In this document: in pieces, positions 1-11,438 of the stretch
Position numbering within the stretch: the first letter of the stretch is position 1
Layout of the letters: each line of letters starts with the position of its first letter
Origin: Conidiobolus incongruus B7586
Lineage: Eukaryota > Entomophthoromycota > Entomophthoromycetes > Entomophthorales > Conidiobolaceae
Direction: 5' to 3'
Assembly: GCA_000697335.1 (NCBI GenBank)
Contig: JNEM01010513.1
Span: 1-26,287 of the forward strand
DNA: 26,287 bases
The notes under the pieces: model-generated
What the model was told of the DNA's origin: nothing
Seen by the model: the letters and a program-made list of their open reading frames with translations, nothing else
Databases searched by the model: none
Position numbers and translations under genes: made by a program

Positions 1-463
1 TCTAGCTTTGTGATGCCAATTAATTCATTTTTTTCAAACTCTAATTATGAATTTGTACAGCATAATTGATGTTATCAATGGTTTCTTAGTTTATTAATTT
101 ATATTAAAAAAATTTTTATTAGATAAATAAAATTTTTTGATTATAAACATTAAATCTATTTAGAATAATGATAATATATTTTCTGTTATTTCTATACGAC
201 AATTAAGATCTATTTCTGATATATATAATATATCCATTGATTATAAACTAACTTTTATTTTTAATATGAGCACTTAATAACTAAATTAATTAATAAAAAT
301 AATTTGAACATATATCTTTATACAAGAATTAAGTTATCAATCTAAAAAGTAAAAAAGTTGATATAATTTTATTGAATGGCATTATAAAGATATAAAAGTA
401 TAAAAAATATTATCAAACAACAATTTATTATTCATTATAAACTAAAAATTTATGTACACTATA
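1..463. other. AT-rich flank downstream of AFI1
   Basis: No coding frame, RNA gene or repeat is recognised here. The part next to 463 must hold the AFI1 3' untranslated region, because that gene ends on the minus strand at 464. The rest is low-complexity A/T sequence with stops in every frame. Confidence 0.6.
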
Positions 464-3060
464 TTATTGAACTGACTGCTTTGAACTTGTAGAGGCATTG
501 AGATAAGATTTAAGACCTTTGAAATTATCTGGACCATTCAGTTCCGCACTCAGGCATTGACGTTCATAAGCCAATTTGTGGAATAAATTCAAATTTTGAA
601 TAAATCTAGCACCAGTCTATAATTGAAGATGGAATTGATAGTAAGTGTCTGTATATTAGTGTATTAATTTCTAGATTATATTACCTGATGCTGATTAAGT
701 CGATTTAAAAATTGAACAATGTAGCTTCTGATATTTTTGTTAGGATGGAATAAGCACACAGTTAGAGGTGTTAAACCTCCTAAATTTTGAGGGACATGAG
801 CTAAAAACTAGATGAAATGACATTAATTAGACATGGTACAATGTAATTATGATTGTGAGTTACTTCAATAATTTGTTCATCAGTGACCACATTTTCTAAG
901 AAACTTTGGCACATAATATCAGTTTCCAATTCATTGATCAATTTTCCACTTCTTAATTTAGCAATTTGATAAGATACATGCATTTTAGAAATGCTTCTAT
1001 TTTTCAAATAGTTCGCAAAGTCCTAAATATTTATAAATAATTGGTTAAGTTCAATTTAATAATTGTTCATAACTTACTTGCTCATAGTAATGATAGCTTA
1101 ATGTCTGTTTCCATCCTTCTATTCTCGATAAATTCATTGTTATCTCTTTATGCTTGGCTAGATCGTCACTAAAGATAACACCATGACCCAAAAGCCCTGT
1201 GGTGTCAGGAGTGTTATCAGGGGTAATCCCAATAGTCGTGGTTCCCGTTGTCTCTTCCTCATATAATGCAGCCAAATTAACAAATCGAGAGATATAGTCA
1301 ATAAATTTGGCACGAATTGTATATTCACCATAGTGAGACTGAATGGCACTGAGAATATCTAACATGAATTCGGAATCAGGATTTTCTACATTTTTTTCAT
1401 TGACTCCCGATTTAGTTGAGCCATTAATTAGGGAAGATGTAGTAGAATTGGAAGTGGAAGAAGACGACATAGTTGATGGCATCCTCAGATGCGCAAGCTC
1501 AGGACTTGGTTGACTGGGCTCATTTTGAGCTGAAGCTAAAGTTTCAAAAGATCCTACGTAAGGACTTACGGTAATCTTTCCAGTTGAAATATTGCATAGC
1601 ACATCCCACCACTTGGGATGCTCTTCGAAAGCGGGATTGGTAACTCCAGCAATAAATCCACGATATTGAAGTAATGTTTCAAGGTTGGTTAAATTAGTAT
1701 ATGGAAAAGCTCGCTCTAGAAAGCCTCTAAGAACCATACCACTTCCACTACCCATCGCACAAGCAGCCAAAACATAATTGGCAACTAATCCAGAAGGCAA
1801 TCCACTACCCAAAAATATGATTCTTTTTTCTGTAAGAAGAGCATTGAGTAATAAAATAATAGGATGTGTATGTACACCAGATGTATCAAGATGAGGGTGT
1901 AATGGACGATTTGTTGGTAATGGAGTAGAACTAAAAGTGGTAATCAGTTTAATAAGAGAGAAATCACCAACTTCTTCCGGATAACTTGTTAGAGGGACTC
2001 TAATAGGAATTTTGATTGATTCATAAATGACAGCAGTCTCAAAAAAATGACGATCCTTATTTTTGTTAGTAAGTACTTCTTTCCGTTGGCCACTTGATAA
2101 ATCAATGTAAGTGCTGCGTTTCTGGTGAGTTAGCTCTGTTGGAGAATCAGGAGAAAATTTAGCCTGCTGATCCATCAGTTGAATAAGTTCAAGTTGGGTA
2201 AACTTTTCTTCAAACATATCTTTATCTTCGGAGCATCGCATAATAGTTTTTTCATGCACTGAAAAGTTAGGAAGAAGGCTAGTATCCATACTGTTGATTG
2301 CTTGGAATAATGAGCTGAGTACATTAATCGAAGGGGACTGGAAATAGTTTTCAAGGGCTAGGACTAAAATAGGCTGATTCAAGAAAATTTTAGTTAAGAT
2401 TTTACAAAAATAGATTTGATAACAAATAAATATACCTTGTAAATGTGAATAAATCTATGTCTAGTACAGATGGCCATAGCTTTCACATGAGCGCCTCTAT
2501 TAAAGAAAATGGTTATAAAATTAGAATAATACCTTTATCGAAAAATTATACCTTCGAGCTTCTCTATCATGTTTTGTCACTACTAAATTTAGAACATATA
2601 AAAGGTCAGGGGCTTCGACAGGAGGATGATCTTTGCTGTTTTTCATTAGCGAAGGAGCAAATTGTGGTCTTTGATTTAATAAAAAGATAGTCCAATCTTC
2701 TTCTCTTAAATGAGCCCCATCAGGTAACATCATTTCCGCTAAAAGACTAGATTCAAATTGCTTAGATTAATTAATCAAAATTACGAAACTAGATTACCTT
2801 TCCTCCATCCCAGTGGGTTGGGGATATTGATGTGTAAGAGAAGCACCCTTATCAATATCAAATTCAGCTAGTAAAATGTATTGCACATGGTCAAATTTAG
2901 GAATATTCAACACTTGAGGATTTTCTCCATCATTCAAAAATGAAGGATGTTCTTTGATACTAGCCAAGCTAGGAGAACTCTGATTGGTACGAAACTGGTT
3001 GGAAGAGGGGCTGTTTAATTTACCAAAACTTTTAGGAGTGTTTGATTTGGGACTTGTCAT
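464..3060 (-). CDS. AFI1: Afi1-like Arf3-interacting polarity protein (Arf3-docking domain + SPA/DENN-like domain)
   Basis: Afi1 binds the GTPase Arf3 and helps maintain polarised growth at the cell cortex. Seven exons fit in phase: 3060-2798, 2746-2552, 2496-2436, 2373-1078, 1022-833, 800-685 and 616-464, giving 757 residues. Residues 1-50 are Ser/Pro-rich. The Arf3-docking region (about 55-175) shows VQYILLAEFDIDKG, MLPDGAHLREEDWTIF and HVKAMAICTRH, all typical of the family. The SPA core (about 285-450) carries LLNALLTEKRIIFLGSGLPS, an Ala/Gly-rich helix and a KWWDVL motif. A Ser/Thr-rich linker follows, then a C-terminal helical part ending in QSVQ and a TAA stop. The yeast protein is somewhat longer (893 aa, from memory). 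The start is the ATG at 3060. The fifth intron (801-832) would be only 32 nt, so that boundary is the least certain. A CCAAT box lies about 265 bp upstream. Family assignment is confident and rests on remembered sequences. Confidence 0.88.
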
Positions 3061-3757
3061 GAATTATAAAGTTATTTATTTGGTTTAATTTATTGAGTGA
3101 GTAATATTTATTTCGTTGTGTATACTGAATAAATCTAACTTTGAAAATACTTTAATATTTGATTCTTAATGATGAACACTAAATTCAATATTGATGTATT
3201 ATGGATATTATTATGATTAGAGTTATTGAAGTGATAAAAAGAATAACAAATATGAAATATTTTTCAATTTGTTAAAATAAGAATAAAATGAATGTTTTGA
3301 CTGTTGTCAGAATTCGAGCTAGTGATTGGTCAAATCGAATTAAAATTAAAGGGTTAAAAATGGGAAGATTTGAGTGGGATGAAGATAATGGTAATATAAA
3401 GTTTGAATAGTTCCCTTTTTAGTCAATTCAAGGATCGCAATGAGGTTAAAAATGTTTTAAATATCTTCAAAAATATTGAAAGTATCAATTATAAATTTTG
3501 ACTAAATGATTTTAAAACAATAGAACAAGCGAAGGATTCAAAAATGGAAAATTTATTACCAATATGAGGAATAATATTGCTAAAACTTCTTTGTCTGAAA
3601 GTACTCAGAATAAAATTTATTTATAATTTAGCAATTAAATAGAAATCTCAAAAATAGTAATGAATGTATCATATAAATTGAAAGTAAAATATATTTTTGT
3701 ATAATAAAATTTATGATTTTGAAAAAATTTTAGGAGAAGATTGAAGTTAATAAATAT
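3061..3757. other. Gap between LSM8 and AFI1, AFI1 promoter region
   Basis: This stretch separates the LSM8 stop from the AFI1 start. On the minus strand it reads TTTGACCAATCA at about 3322-3333, a good NF-Y/CCAAT-type match placed 265 bp before the AFI1 start. A 40-codon plus-strand frame (3288-3410) overlaps this site and is not supported as a gene. The remainder is A/T-rich with nothing recognised. Confidence 0.45.
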
Positions 3758-4225
3758 TTACAATATTAAATTGGGTAATGGTTGTGCTTTCCTCTCTGAC
3801 CATGGTTCAGTATTATCTATTTCAGTGTCAATTAATCCAATTGTGACCCTAAAAATTATTTAATCAATCTAATTATATAGCATTATAAGAATAAAACTTA
3901 CGTAGTATCACCTCGAATCATATATAGGCCAAGTGGTACAGTTTGCATCCCTTCTTCAGTTGAAAATACGCGTTCTTCACTGTGAGTAAGGACCAAGTTA
4001 CCTGTCTGGTCAAATCCTTTGAGTTCACCCTTTACAAAAAATCATAAAATTAACTATTGAATTGAATAGTATGTGAATAATAATACTTACGACAATTAAT
4101 CTTCCATCAATAGTCATTACAGCTACTTTACCTAAAATTATAAATATATTTGTTAATAATTATATATTAAATAATTTGTAAATTATATAATTATTACTGT
4201 TAACAAAAGCTTGTAAACCCAGCAT
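3758..4225 (-). CDS. LSM8: U6 snRNA-associated Sm-like protein LSm8
   Basis: LSm8 is the subunit that defines the nuclear Lsm2-8 ring, which binds the 3' U-tract of U6 snRNA and supports pre-mRNA splicing. Four exons join in phase: 4225-4198, 4131-4091, 4029-3902 and 3848-3758, giving 95 residues (human LSm8 has 96). Introns are 66, 61 and 53 nt with GTAATA or GTAAGT donors. The Sm1 motif is seen in VMTIDGRLIV followed by GELKGFDQTGNLVL (residues 14-37). Sm2 is GLYMIRGD (57-64). The stretch ERVFSTEEG matches the family's ERVFSS...G. The very short first exon (28 nt, nine codons plus one base) is supported by the in-phase join MLGLQAFVN|S. LSm1 is less likely because GELKGFDQT and ERVF are LSm8-like. 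Confidence 0.93.
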
Positions 4226-4723
4226 TTTTATAAATTGAAATTGAATAAATAATTAGAAAACCGATGAAAAACAATGATAGTGGTAATGGATTATTTTGAC
4301 AGAGCTGGTTTTTTATAACACCTTCGATTTAATTAGGTTTGCAATCTTAGTCTGATTGAGTTTTAATTTTATTACTCAAAAACGTGCCTTTAGGTCAATA
4401 TATAATCTTATAAATATCAATAAAATTATGGGTTGAAAATTAAACACTAATTTTCAACTAGGGTATTAGATTATAATTCTAATTTATGTTAAAATATTGA
4501 TTTTGAGATATTTTCAACACTATAGATGATAATATCTAAAATATGTTAAACATTTCATAGATTCGTCAATCTCTGTGATATTGTTTACGCCAATTGAAGC
4601 TCATATAGTAAAATTACTCAATATTATAAATTACAATTGAGGGTTTAAATCATGTTTTATTCGTTAACATTGGTTATGGTAACTGATTGCTATATCTTAT
4701 ATAAAAGTTAAATTTATTTAATA
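4226..4723. other. Gap between the K+ channel and LSM8
   Basis: About 500 bp hold the LSM8 upstream region and the channel's 3' untranslated region, both on the minus strand. No further exon, RNA gene or clear regulatory site is recognised. Confidence 0.45.
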
Positions 4724-6145
4724 TTAATTTCCTTGTCTAGGTATTGGTGATGTAGTATTTCGAGTGTTAGAATTAAGTTGAACTCGATCGTCAAAAGGAC
4801 TTTGTGGTACTGGCCTCCTAACTAATTCACTATTTTGAAGTAAAGAATTCAAAGTTTGCAGCTGACCTGCAAGTGCTACTTGATTGGCCTCTATTACTTT
4901 CAATCGATTAAGAATACCTGTGTAGCCTTCCCAATCAAGACCATCTCCTTGCGTGATAGTTGTTACCATTTCAGGTGAATAACGACCTATTTGGTACTGT
5001 TGAGTTTGTTCAGGCTCAACATGACCATTGGCTTCATTTTGTTTATTTTTAAGGACATCCCAAACAACAGTGAAATTTCTGCCCACAATGACAGAAGGTA
5101 AAGCAATAAGCAAAATACCAAGTACCATCAATGGGAAAGCAATCAATTTACCAATGAATGTGGAAGGGACGATATCACCGTAACCAGTGGTAGTAATCGT
5201 CGCAATAACGAACCAAAAGGCTGCGGGAATACTGTCGAATTCAACCACTGACCCATCAACACCCGATACGAATTCCTTCTTCTGATCATCCCAAGTACCT
5301 CTTTCGGCAAAGTATAAAAATGTAGAAAATATCAAAATGGTCATTAACATAAAAAATATTAGGGCGATTAAGGCGTCTAAACTCTTTTTCACAGCTAAAA
5401 TCATAACCTCAATAGACAATTGTAAAAGTGAAGAATATTTAAATGCTCTGAAAACTCTAAATATTCTGAAAATTCTCAAAATATTAAAACGAAACTCCAC
5501 GGTGGTATCTCGATGAAGGATGAGCATAACGTAATATGGTACAACTGCAATGATATCGATAATGGTCAATGGAGATTTTAAAAAATTCCATAATTGATTC
5601 TTATCCGTGGAATGAGCCAAAAACCTTAGCAATAACTCAATGGTAAAAAATATCATGATAGCTAATTCCATTCCATTCCAGAATTTTAATTCTAATTTCC
5701 TAATCGATGGTATCGTTTCAATAGTAGTTAATAATACACTTAATACGATCATAAAGGTCACTAGAATATTGATACAGAAGGCAGGTGTGCTTGATGAAGC
5801 ATCTTCCAAGAGTAAATAAAGATCCCTCTTCCACTTGCGCTTGTACTTGGACTCTTCGTGAATCTCATTGGTTGCATAGATGTTATCATTGGCTTCAGCT
5901 ACGATTGACAACTGTTCCAAATTGGGAGTATTCAAATTACTATAACTGGGGGAGTTACCACCGCTGTTAGCATTATAAGGCCTTCTCAAATTTGAAACGT
6001 TATGGTGGTGAGGATCAGAATAAATTTCTAATTCAATATCGGTGGAATCACGATTTGAGTGAACGCTTCTTCTTTGCTGAATAGGTGAAGCAGATGTTGG
6101 ATTAGGTTGAGCGTTGGCAACTAAATTAGTATCTTCTTTTTCCAT
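4724..6145 (-). CDS. Voltage-gated potassium channel, six transmembrane segments, no T1 domain
   Basis: This 473-residue intronless protein should form a tetrameric, voltage-gated K+ channel in a membrane. Residues 1-105 are polar and Ser/Asn-rich, with no sign of the T1/BTB tetramerisation domain of animal Kv channels. S1 is about 122-142 and S2 about 157-177, with the conserved FFTIELLLRF. S3 is about 193-210 (Asp197 in TIIDIIAVVPYY). S4 (223-236) has arginines every third residue, LRIFRIFRVFRAFK, so the voltage sensor looks intact. S5 is about 256-281. The pore helix and filter read ATITTTGYGD (315-324), a canonical K+ signature. S6 has ALPSVIVGRNF (348-358) where animal Kv1-4 channels have Pro-Val-Pro. 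The tail at 405-440 is Leu/Gln-rich and could form a coiled coil. Identity as a Kv channel is certain from these motifs; the subfamily and the cell membrane used are not known. Confidence 0.95.
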   Translation of the reverse strand: MEKEDTNLVANAQPNPTSASPIQQRRSVHSNRDSTDIELEIYSDPHHHNVSNLRRPYNANSGGNSPSYSNLNTPNLEQLSIVAEANDNIYATNEIHEESKYKRKWKRDLYLLLEDASSSTPAFCINILVTFMIVLSVLLTTIETIPSIRKLELKFWNGMELAIMIFFTIELLLRFLAHSTDKNQLWNFLKSPLTIIDIIAVVPYYVMLILHRDTTVEFRFNILRIFRIFRVFRAFKYSSLLQLSIEVMILAVKKSLDALIALIFFMLMTILIFSTFLYFAERGTWDDQKKEFVSGVDGSVVEFDSIPAAFWFVIATITTTGYGDIVPSTFIGKLIAFPLMVLGILLIALPSVIVGRNFTVVWDVLKNKQNEANGHVEPEQTQQYQIGRYSPEMVTTITQGDGLDWEGYTGILNRLKVIEANQVALAGQLQTLNSLLQNSELVRRPVPQSPFDDRVQLNSNTRNTTSPIPRQGN

Positions 6146-7493
6146 TTACGCTAATATTATAACAGAATATCCAATAAATAAGCTATTGATTGATTTTTAT
6201 TATCATTAAACGTATTTACAAGTTAACTTTATATAGCTGAGTTGAGCAATTTGATCTTTTAAAAAAAATATTAAATGAATCAGATTTCAATTTATTATGC
6301 TTGAATAATGGGATGACTCTTTCATCAATATATATTAGATATAACCCAATCATCTTACTCAAAGTTAATTAAATATCATTTGCGGTAAACAAATCAAACT
6401 TGTTAAAATATTTGCCATAAAATTTAAGTTATATTGTTTATAATTCTTAATCAACAGAATTTAAATTAATATTTATTAAAATGTAATATCAATTATGATT
6501 TGAGTAATAAGATAATACTAATACTTGAAAACTAGAAATTTACTTTTATACACATTAGCCGAAGTGAAAAATTATTAATTATACTAAGTTTGGATTTAAA
6601 ATTTGTTTGTAAACAATTGACAATAATATTAAAACTTTAAAATATAATTAAAAATATTAAATACCAAATGCATTTTAATAACTTTTTAATGCTGTTCTTA
6701 TATTTAATATATGTTGCTGATTGAATTTATTTAGATAATATAAAAAATTTCCTGTATATTTAAAACTCTTTTTATGTCGAAATTATATTAAAATTGACCA
6801 GCTGTTTTATAAACACATCAAATTATGAATAATATACTATGTTTTATAAATAAGCTTAACCATATTATAAATTTGGAAATTCTAATATATGTTGAAATAT
6901 TAAAAAGGATAATTATAGAATATTTGGATATTTCAAATCATTTAACAACTAAAATAATTGTAATCAAATAACCAAAAGGAATAATTTACAAAATTTTTTT
7001 ATAACAGTGTTGAATTCAAATTTAAAGCATACTTTTTTGAGAAAAAATCATATTGAAATTGAATATATTTAAGAATAATATATTTCAAATATATATCCAA
7101 TTTTTAATTTAAAAATGGTTATATATTAGTCGAGTTTTTTTTTCTAAATTGAATTTTTTAATAAATTTAAGAAATGTATTCAATACTGAAAGAATAATTA
7201 GCAAATTCGTGAATATTAATTTAAAAATCTAATAAATAAACCCTTTAAAAATGATTTATTTTGAAAATATCAAAAGAGTTATTCTAATAATTGATTGTCA
7301 TGAATGATTGAATATATAATAACAATGTGAATTACAATAAATATTTATATCTAGTTTTATTGATTATTAGTATGATGGTCTATTATTTATAAGGATGATA
7401 GGAAATAATCGACAATAATAATTATATTCTGTGGATTATGAAATGCTGAAAAATAGTCAGTAATACAAAAGTTAAACGGCTTGAAGAGATGAA
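6146..7493. other. 1.3-kb AT-rich gap between LTV1 and the K+ channel
   Basis: Apart from the possible TATA box near 6230, no exon, transposon trace, RNA gene or ordered repeat is recognised on either strand. The sequence is dominated by A/T runs and every frame is frequently interrupted. Confidence 0.5.
6227..6236 (-). promoter_or_regulatory. Possible TATA box of the K+ channel gene
   Basis: The minus strand reads CTATATAAAG about 85 bp before the channel's ATG, a good TATA-box match in a plausible place. Such strings also arise by chance in DNA this AT-rich, so the call is weak. Confidence 0.3.
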
Positions 7494-9371
7494 TTAGACC
7501 AAATGGATATGCTTTTGATTAGCTTTTTGGGCGGCTTTTTGTTGATTGAGAGCATCCTTTTGAGCATATTCAAGTTTAGTTTGTTTCTTTTCAGCTCTTC
7601 GGTTCTATTTCAAATGTTAATAATTTGATGCTTGTTAAATTATAGTAATCAAATTTTACCTTTTTCATTTCCTTGACTGCAGCTTTTCTCGCCCTCTTCT
7701 CTTCAGCTGTTTCTTTCTTAGATCTAGCTTCTCCCAGGTTGATTTTTTCTAATTGACAAAATTAATAAAATATAATTTAAAATAAAAATAAGAAAATTAC
7801 CAGTTAGCTGGGCTAAATGAGCATCGATATCAATATCATCATTTAAGTCATTTTCATCAATGGAGTTAAGGGCATTTTGCAATTTTTCATCTTGATCAGT
7901 TTGGACACGAGGGAAACCTTTAGAGGAAATAACAATTTTGGGTTTGGAAGGTTCTTTGATCAAAGCGGGATGATTGTAAATATTGGAATAAGTACTCAAT
8001 ATACTTTGAGCATCCCAAACATCCCTGACCTTTTGTTCAGGCCTCTTGAGCTCTGAGTCTTTAGAGGATGACTTCTTGGGCTTTTGTTCTAAGCTTTCTA
8101 AAATCTTAGCCTTGGAAATAGCTTCATCATCTTCTGTATCGAGTAAGGTTTTACGTAAGATACCAAGCTTATCACCTCCAGTTTCACCATCCATTTGAGT
8201 GACAACTTTTTTGCCAATAATTTCATATTTGTCCAAAAATTCATTCAAGATATCATCAAAATCTTCTCTCATAGGAACACCTTCAGGGCATTCATCGTCT
8301 TCGTCATCATCATCCATATATTCAGCTTCGATACGGTCAAACTGCTCATCAAGGGAGGTAAGACCAGCGTTTCTGAACATAGCAGAAGATGTCATGGAGT
8401 ATCTGGAAGCCATAGATTTTGAGTCAAATCCTCTAGATGACTTGAAGCGATTTAAGCCATTTTCATCAAATTCATCCTCTTCCTCATCTTCGAAATCATC
8501 GTCAGAGTCGAATTTGGATCTGTTCTTTTGGAATTGTCTGAAATGATCTTCCCAAGTAGCATCGGGGCCCAATTCTTCATCGGATTCACCTTCTAAGGGA
8601 ACATAGTCTTCATCGTTGAGATCTTCAAAAAATTCATCATCTAGATCTTCAATATATGCTTCATCATCCAAAGCAATTAAAGCATCACGTAATTCATCAT
8701 CCATCTCATCCATATATTCTACAAGAAGAATATTTAATATCTCGAATTTGATTTAACTAGTAAGTGAAATACCTTGAGGAATACTAGTTTGATTCATTAA
8801 ACCAATAGGATTTTCAGTTTTTGAAGAGAATACTTCTTCAGGCAAATTAAAAGTAACTCCCTTTGGCTAAAAATTATTATTACAATAAAATCAAAAAATT
8901 TGGCCATAATTATATACCCTAGGCTTAGCACTGGGTGCTTCAATAAAAACGGAATCGGGATTTTGTCCCATTGGTTTCATATGTTGAGTGTAATCATAAT
9001 TATCTTTAGGATCTACGAAAATACCGTATTCAGCAGCGGTTAAAGCATTTCTATTAAAATATTTAATTTTAACTAAATATAACTATAAATTTTAAATTTT
9101 ACTTATTAATTAATTCTTCAGGATCAATGTCATCAGCATCTTCACTCTTTTGTTTTGATTTTTTAGACTTTGACTATAAAAATAATATTGAATAAATAAA
9201 ATTAATTCTAAAGTTTGAGCCTTGAATTACTTTTTTCTTCAAGTTCCCGAGAGTAACAGGTAACAAAACATTAGGAGTACTATCTTCCAGAGCGATCAAA
9301 GGATCCCTCTGAGATCTATGGACTACTGAAAAGTGTTGAGCTTTCTTTTTATCGATAAAAGGTTTAGGCAT
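7494..9371 (-). CDS. LTV1: 40S ribosome biogenesis factor Ltv1
   Basis: Ltv1 accompanies pre-40S particles from nucleus to cytoplasm and is released late, after casein kinase 1 phosphorylation in yeast. Seven exons join in phase: 9371-9231, 9173-9103, 9050-8918, 8866-8773, 8718-7801, 7748-7660 and 7604-7494, coding for 518 residues, against about 463-475 in yeast and human (from memory). Introns are 51-57 nt. The N-terminus KPFIDKKKAQHFSVVHRSQR is the family signature. Long acidic tracts follow (149-230 and 280-290). The conserved block SRYSMTSSAMFRN (251-263) resembles the Ser-rich region targeted by CK1/Hrr25. The C-terminus is a Lys/Gln-rich helix ending HIHLV. A methionine near 8713 is internal: the reading frame continues through the upstream exon ending QTSIPQ|E. 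Confidence 0.92.
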
Positions 9372-10778
9372 TTTAATAATATTTTTGATTATATTTTAAA
9401 TATTTTTTTAATTCTATTAATAATTCAATTTATTTGTTATATTCACTTGATTGATTCAACTTCATTGTAAGAAATTTGGATTTTAATTAATCAATTATGG
9501 GATTTAAATTTCCTTTCATAAAAATTGAATTATTGTATATCTTGAATAAAATATGAATTATAGAAAAGATTTGGAAAAATAATGTTTACTAATGAAAAAG
9601 TTAACTCATTATTATTTATATATAATACGAGATGCTTGATAAAGTATTTTTAATATATTATTTTAAATATGTGAATTATTGATTTATTTTTTTAACCCTA
9701 CAAAAAGAATAATTTTGATTTAATTATATAAAATTTTTGATAAAAACCATTTTAAGTTTATTTTTTAGAAATATAATATATATATATATATATCATTATA
9801 ATAGACTAAAAAATTAAAAATATACATATTATTAGTAAAATCTTTTCAAAAATTATTTTGCAATTGATGAATATGGCTTTAGAAATGGCTGTTAATCAGA
9901 ATGTTGCTATAATTTCAACATGACTAATTTTTCACTGTTTAAATATATATGAAATCGTATTAATGATATAAAATTCAAGATATACATCTAAATATTTATT
10001 TTCAATGGTGATTAAAATAAATTTAATAGGATTTACTCAAAGAAAATATATTTTATGTAATATTATTTAGTTTAAATTGGTGTATATTTAGATGATAGAA
10101 TTTTTCAATTATTTTTATAGATGGCAGTAATTAAAATTTGATTCAAAATATTATATTATCTATAAAAAATATTTCATTATATATACCATAAAAATATTAT
10201 GTAAAGCATCTAGCTTTTATATTATTGAAAGAGTCAAAATTATAGTTTTTTTCAATATGGTAAAATCAATTAAAAATACTTAAAACATTATCAATCATTC
10301 TTCAGGTATAATGGTATAATTTGAGAAAAATTAATTCCAATATTACTAAATTTCTTTACTTGGTAATATTGATCCAAAAATTACTTTTATAGAATAATTC
10401 AAAACGAATAGAAAAATAATCAAGTAATTATACTAAAATTTGAATATTATTGATAAGTACTAGTACTTTACCAATATCTTTAAATCTTAGTTGATTAAAA
10501 TATTCAAAATTGATTGAAATCCTAAATAAAAAATAAGTGTCAATGAAAATATTTGAATTATTTATTTACATAATAAAGTTCAAGTTAAATTTTAATGCAA
10601 ATGGAATAATGATGATTCAGTTAATAAATCCTTAGTTAGGATTACACACTCATTCGATGGACACTCATTAAAAGTAATCTTTATACGCAATAGTTAAAAT
10701 AATTCAATTTGGTATTTCGTAAAATAATTTCAAAGACTTGATCGATCAACCTAATTTAAAAGAAAAAATATAATCTAA
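9372..10778. other. 1.4-kb gap between the CNBP gene and LTV1, with an AT dinucleotide run
   Basis: This gap should contain the LTV1 promoter and the 3' untranslated region of the zinc-knuckle gene. An (AT)9 run lies at 9776-9793. Near 10624 the sequence AATCC-TTAGTTA-GGATT forms a five-base-pair stem. No gene, tRNA or transposon trace is recognised. Confidence 0.45.
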
Positions 10779-11438
10779 TTAAACAGTGGGGCAATCACGG
10801 GCAAAGTGACCAGTTTCACCACAGGAACGACAGGTGGCAGGAGGAGCTGAAGGACAATCACGAGCAAAGTGTCCAGTTTCACCGCAGCTGCGACAAGTGG
10901 AAGGAGAAGCTTTAGGGCAATCTCTGGTAATATGACCTTCTTCACCACAGCTATAGCAAGCTCTGCTATTGGCACCACGACTGCAATCGCGAGACATGTG
11001 ACCAATTTGACCACAAGCGTAGCACTTAGCATTTGAGCTACCGCGATCGTTGTCATTTCTACGACCATAAGAACCTCTTTGTCTGCAATCGCGGGCTTGA
11101 TGGCCGGGCTTTCCACAAGTGTAGCACTTAGGACCGCTTCTATTATCGTTGCCACCTTCAGGACAGTCGCGGGCAGCATGTCCAGATTCACCACAGGTGT
11201 AGCAGCTGAAGTTAGATTTTCCTTGACGGGGTTCAGTACAATCTCTGCTGTTGTGTCCGGGTTCACCACAGTTATAACAGTTGTTATTGCGGGATTTTTC
11301 TTGTCTGGGTTCAGTGCATTCCTTGCTATTGTGCCCAGGTTGGCCACAGTTGTAGCAAAGTTGTTCAGATTCGGTGCAATCCTTTGCTTGGTGGCCAGAC
11401 TTACCGCAACGATAGCATCCTCTATTAAAACTACTCAT
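10779..11438 (-). CDS. GIS2: CNBP/Gis2-like protein with nine CCHC zinc knuckles
   Basis: Proteins of the CNBP/Gis2 family bind single-stranded RNA or DNA through zinc knuckles and influence translation of certain mRNAs. The intronless frame codes for 219 residues. Nine C-x2-C-x4-H-x4-C knuckles lie at 8-21, 28-41, 54-67, 79-92, 105-118, 139-152, 161-174, 182-195 and 203-216. All ligands are present. Yeast Gis2 and human CNBP have seven. An Arg/Gly-rich linker (RQRGSYGRRNDNDRG, 119-133) separates knuckles 5 and 6, as in CNBP's RGG region. Knuckles 8 and 9 are identical as protein but differ at six codons. The ATG at 11438 is the first in frame. No reverse transcriptase or protease is adjacent, which argues against a retroelement gag knuckle. 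The family is certain; orthology to GIS2 itself is likely. Confidence 0.9.
   Translation of the reverse strand: MSSFNRGCYRCGKSGHQAKDCTESEQLCYNCGQPGHNSKECTEPRQEKSRNNNCYNCGEPGHNSRDCTEPRQGKSNFSCYTCGESGHAARDCPEGGNDNRSGPKCYTCGKPGHQARDCRQRGSYGRRNDNDRGSSNAKCYACGQIGHMSRDCSRGANSRACYSCGEEGHITRDCPKASPSTCRSCGETGHFARDCPSAPPATCRSCGETGHFARDCPTV

Noticed and set aside
3288-3410. Plus-strand 40-codon frame beginning MNVLTVVRIR, overlapping the AFI1 upstream region.
   Set aside because: It matches nothing recognised, has no splice partner, and overlaps a likely CCAAT site. A frame of this length is expected by chance several times in a window this size.
8195-8546. Plus-strand frames rich in Ser and Phe within LTV1.
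   Set aside because: They are antisense shadows of the Asp/Glu-rich tracts of Ltv1.
10779-11438. The idea that the zinc-knuckle protein is a retroelement gag.
   Set aside because: Nine knuckles with CNBP-type spacing and an RG linker, no capsid region, and no protease or reverse transcriptase next to it.
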